Assembly (NCBI GenBank): GCA_964623395.1 | Contig: CAZUSI010000005.1 | Span: 1-35,498, forward strand | DNA length: 35,498 nt | DNA from: JBDRZD01 sp964623395 | Lineage (GTDB): Bacteria > Hydrothermota > Hydrothermia > Hydrothermales > Hydrothermaceae | Direction: 5' to 3' | Translations under genes and position numbers: made by a program | Notes under the pieces: generated by a model | Databases searched by the model: none | What the model was told of the DNA's origin: nothing | Seen by the model: only the letters and a program-made list of their open reading frames with translations | Part shown: in pieces, positions 33,262 through 35,498 of the stretch | How positions within the stretch are numbered: position 1 is the stretch's first letter | Layout: every line of letters begins with the position of its first letter

Positions 33262-33482
33262 AATTCCTCCTCTTCCTCATATTCTTCGTATTCTTCATAT
33301 TCTTCATAAATTGGTTCTTCAGTTTCTTCTTCCTCTTCTTCTTCCAGTATTCCCTGAATAGGAACTTCCTCTTCAACATATGTTTCTTCTTCACTGGAAA
33401 ATTCTGCTCCACAATCCAGGCAAAAATAAAATCCCCTATCTATTTCCTCCACATTCATAGAACCACATTCTGGACAAATCAT
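33258..33482 (-). CDS. Small zinc-ribbon protein with long acidic tail
   Basis: The 74-aa protein has two CxxC knuckles (C3/C6 in CPEC, C21/C24 in CLDC), a compact zinc ribbon. From residue 28 it is almost all Glu, with EEY repeats near the end (EEYEEYEEYEE) and no basic residue. It heads the minus-strand block, with a full Shine-Dalgarno (AAAGGAGGTGA) and a likely promoter. It may bind nucleic acid, or RNA polymerase or the ribosome through the acidic tail; this is inference. It overlaps thpR by TTGA. I do not recognise a named family. Confidence 0.75.
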   Translation of the reverse strand: MICPECGSMNVEEIDRGFYFCLDCGAEFSSEEETYVEEEVPIQGILEEEEEEETEEPIYEEYEEYEEYEEEEEF

Positions 33483-33507
33483 ATCTTCACCTCCTTTTAA
33501 GTTTTTA

Positions 33508-33536
33508 AATTTAAACTAAAAAACTTCATAAGTCAA
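33508..33536 (-). promoter_or_regulatory. Promoter of the 18-kb minus-strand block
   Basis: TTGACT (33536-33531) and TAAATT (33513-33508) are 17 nt apart. The predicted start near 33501 gives a leader of about 19 nt holding the Shine-Dalgarno of the zinc-ribbon gene. It lies in the 116-nt divergent space before radC. Confidence 0.6.
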
Positions 33537-33558
33537 ATCAAAAAGTAAATTTTAAGGT

Positions 33559-33588
33559 TTGAAAAATAAAGGATAGTTATATTATAAT
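33559..33588 (+). promoter_or_regulatory. Promoter of radC, leaderless type
   Basis: TTGAAA (33559-33564) and TATAAT (33583-33588) are 18 nt apart. The ATG of radC at 33599 is only 10 nt after the -10 box, and there is no Shine-Dalgarno, so the mRNA would have a leader of about 3 nt. Confidence 0.72.
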
Positions 33589-33598
33589 TCAAATCAAA

Positions 33599-34279
33599 AT
33601 GGAAAAATATGTCAAAAAAATAAAAGAAATGCCAGAAGAGGAAAGACCAAGAGAGAAATTGTTAAAATATGGTCCGGAATCTTTAAGAACTTATGAGCTT
33701 CTTTCAATAATAATTGGTAAAGGAACTAAAAAGGAAAATGTTATTGATATTTCAAAAAAAATAATTGATAGTTATGGGAATTTAAAAAATATAGAAAATT
33801 TAAGTGTTAAAAAGGTTCAAGAACTTTTTGGACTTCCTTTTGTAATTTCCTGCCAAATAGTTGCACTATTTGAAATTGCAAAAAGAATTTATTCAAAAAG
33901 GGAAGATGTTTATTTAAGAAGTCCAAAAGAAGTTTTTGAGTATGTAAAGGAACTTTCAAAAAATAAAAAGGAAATATTTAAAGGACTTTATCTTGATGTA
34001 AAAAATAGATTAATATGTGATGAAATAATAAGCATAGGAACAATAAATGCAAGTTTAGTTCATCCAAGAGAGGTTTTTAATCCAGCAATAAAAAATCATG
34101 CTTTTTCAATTATATTAGTTCATAATCATCCATCAGGAGATCCAAAACCTTCTCAAGATGACATAAATATAACAAAATCTCTTATTAAAGCATCAAAATA
34201 CATTGAAATAGAAATACTTGATCATATAATTGTTGGAAGGGAAAATTATTTTTCCTTTAAAGAGAATAAAATAATATGA
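33599..34279 (+). CDS. radC: RadC family JAMM-domain protein
   Basis: The 226-aa protein has the N-terminal helix-hairpin-helix-like UPF0758 region (RPREKLLKYGPESLRTYELL) and a C-terminal JAB/JAMM-like domain with the metal motif HNHPSGDPKPSQDD. RadC was once linked to DNA repair; its real role is unsettled. The ATG lies 10 nt behind a TATAAT box without a ribosome site. It overlaps the FAD oxidoreductase gene by ATGA. Length and motifs are normal. Confidence 0.93.
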   Translation: MEKYVKKIKEMPEEERPREKLLKYGPESLRTYELLSIIIGKGTKKENVIDISKKIIDSYGNLKNIENLSVKKVQELFGLPFVISCQIVALFEIAKRIYSKREDVYLRSPKEVFEYVKELSKNKKEIFKGLYLDVKNRLICDEIISIGTINASLVHPREVFNPAIKNHAFSIILVHNHPSGDPKPSQDDINITKSLIKASKYIEIEILDHIIVGRENYFSFKENKII

Positions 34280-35436
34280 TAAATAAAAAGTTTGTAATAA
34301 TAGGAGCAGGTGCCTGTGGCATTTCTTTATCCTATTTTTTAAAAAAGAAGGGAGTTTCAAAAATAACAATTTTTGAAAAAGATTTAATAGGTTCAGGTTC
34401 AACAGGAAAATGTGCGGGAATTATTTCAATTCAGTTATGGAATGAAATTGATATAAAACTTGCGAGGAGAAGTTTAGAAATATTTGAGGAAATTTCAAAA
34501 AAATTTCCATATTTTAAAATAAATAAAAGGGGGCTTATAACTATTGCAAAGGAAGAGAAGAGCAAAAAATATGTTGAAAAAATCGCTGAATTACTAAAAG
34601 AAGGAAAGATAAATTTTGAAATTTTTGAAAATAAAAAAATAAAGGAAGAATTCCCATTTATAAAAGATTATAAAAATGCTATTTTATTAAAAACTTTTTC
34701 TGATCTTTATGTGGACTCTGGAATGTTTTTATATATTCTCTATTCTCATCTTAAAAAAGAAAATGTTGAATTTCGCCTTTTAAGGGAAGTTGAAAATTTT
34801 AAAATTTCAGGAAATGAAATAAAGGGGGTATGGGTTAAAGGTGTTTATTATCCTGGTGATATATTCATATTATGCGCAGGCGTATGGAGTAAAAAAATTT
34901 TAGAAAAATTAAACATAAATGTTCCCATTCTTCCTTATAGAACCCAAGCAGGAATATTAAGAAAAAAAGGAGAATTAAATATTCCAATAATTCATGATGT
35001 TGATAAAAAAATTTATATAAGGAATGAAGGAAATGATAGGTTCTTAGTTGGAGATGGGACAGAACATAAGGAATCACCTCTTATTTATAATGAAATGGCA
35101 GATGGAAAATTTGTTTATGAAGTCCTTCCAAAGGTTAGTGAAATTCTTGAGGATTTTGAGGATGCAGAATATATGGGTGGATGGGCAGGTCTATGTGATG
35201 CAACTCCTGATAGGCACCCAATTTTAGGAAAAATTAATAATTTTGAAAACCTTTACATAATTTCAGGATTTAATGGGTTTGGGTTTATGAGAATTCCAGC
35301 AATTGCTGAAAATTTTTCCCTTTATCTATTAGAGAATAAAATGGAAATAGATTTATCACCTTATTTTTTTGATAGATTCAAAAATAAATTAATTGATAAA
35401 TTTGAAATAAAAGATGGTTTTTTACTTACAGATTAA
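34276..35436 (+). CDS. FAD-dependent oxidoreductase, DAO family
   Basis: The 386-aa enzyme has the N-terminal dinucleotide-binding motif IIGAGACGISLSYFL with the acidic strand end FEKDLIGSGSTGKCAG. Its C-terminal signature is DATPDRHPILGK followed by ISGFNGFGFMRIPAIAE, as in glycine/D-amino-acid oxidases and sarcosine oxidase beta-like proteins. It oxidises a C-N bond of an amine or amino acid substrate, not known here. It overlaps radC by ATGA and ends 62 nt before the window edge; that tail shows no gene or clear terminator. Confidence 0.88.
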   Translation: MINKKFVIIGAGACGISLSYFLKKKGVSKITIFEKDLIGSGSTGKCAGIISIQLWNEIDIKLARRSLEIFEEISKKFPYFKINKRGLITIAKEEKSKKYVEKIAELLKEGKINFEIFENKKIKEEFPFIKDYKNAILLKTFSDLYVDSGMFLYILYSHLKKENVEFRLLREVENFKISGNEIKGVWVKGVYYPGDIFILCAGVWSKKILEKLNINVPILPYRTQAGILRKKGELNIPIIHDVDKKIYIRNEGNDRFLVGDGTEHKESPLIYNEMADGKFVYEVLPKVSEILEDFEDAEYMGGWAGLCDATPDRHPILGKINNFENLYIISGFNGFGFMRIPAIAENFSLYLLENKMEIDLSPYFFDRFKNKLIDKFEIKDGFLLTD

Positions 35437-35498
35437 AAAATTTTATTTAAAAGTCAAAAATTTGTTTTAGAGTGCCCTTTTCTTTTAAAATTAATAGT

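Noticed and set aside
33258..33310. Short tandem repeat (EEY codons) as a microsatellite or CRISPR-like element
   Set aside because: It is an in-frame coding repeat of the acidic tail, too short and without spacers.
35437..35498. Possible terminator or promoter in the final 62 nt
   Set aside because: Only AT-rich sequence with weak hexamer matches and no GC-rich stem; nothing can be supported.

Overview
This is a compact, very AT-rich bacterial segment (rough impression below 30% GC, not counted) that encodes Lys/Glu/Ile-rich proteins. The genes point to a Gram-negative (diderm) bacterium: LPS transport and lipid A/Kdo genes (lptA, lptB, lptC, lpxL, kdsD, an msbA-like exporter), outer-membrane beta-barrel proteins, a PorV/UPF0164-like protein and a secreted protein with a type-IX-secretion-like C-terminal domain. 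Together with the base composition this suggests an uncultured, possibly thermophilic lineage of the FCB/WOR-3 (Stahlbacteria/Hydrothermota) kind. That placement is inference only, because no rRNA or tRNA gene is present. A 100-base N run (11185-11284) shows the window is a scaffold.

Layout. (1) 6-8727, minus strand: a surface-polysaccharide block. A nucleotide-sugar dehydrogenase is followed by a 904-aa secreted protein with a sorting tail. Then, behind a perfect-consensus promoter, come an outer-membrane/PEGA-like/TPR protein, a Wzc-type chain-length regulator and tyrosine kinase, and a small nucleotidyltransferase overlapping a 56-aa ORF (a possible toxin-antitoxin-like pair). (2) 8809-15317, plus strand: a glutamate-mutase-associated ASKHA ATPase (GlmL/MutL family), an acidic TPR protein interrupted by the gap, an M24 aminopeptidase, EF-P, biotin carboxyl carrier protein and PilT, ending at a rho-independent terminator. 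(3) 15407-33482, minus strand: nineteen genes with almost no spacing. The order is zinc-ribbon protein, thpR, kdsD, lpxL, lptC, lptA, lptB, rpoN, msbA-like, NSS-family Na+ symporter with its tiny MetS-like subunit, glcD-like oxidase and a DUF92-like membrane protein. After a probable internal promoter come a PorV-like protein, TPR-parvulin, tyrS, dxr, rseP and rmlA. (4) 33599-35436, plus strand: radC and a DAO-family FAD oxidoreductase.

How it fits together. Most genes serve the cell envelope: sugar nucleotides (UDP-HexNAc dehydrogenase, RmlA), polysaccharide assembly (BY-kinase and its barrel/TPR neighbour), lipid A/LPS (KdsD, LpxL, MsbA, LptA/B/C), periplasmic folding and proteolysis (parvulin, RseP), isoprenoid precursors (DXR) and protein export across the outer membrane (sorting-tail protein plus PorV-like protein). 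The kdsD-lptC-lptA-lptB-rpoN order resembles the well-known proteobacterial arrangement. Most junctions are 1-11 nt overlaps, so translational coupling is probably common. Several genes at the head of a transcription unit have a -10-like box only about 8-10 nt before ATG and no Shine-Dalgarno, suggesting leaderless mRNAs beside ordinary SD-led genes.

No CRISPR array, transposase, integrase, tRNA or rRNA was seen. The most interesting leads are the unannotated 31-aa transporter subunit, the nucleotidyltransferase/56-aa pair, the shared C-terminal DWIE(K/R)L peptide on the TPR protein and PilT, and the 55-nt identity across the assembly gap.
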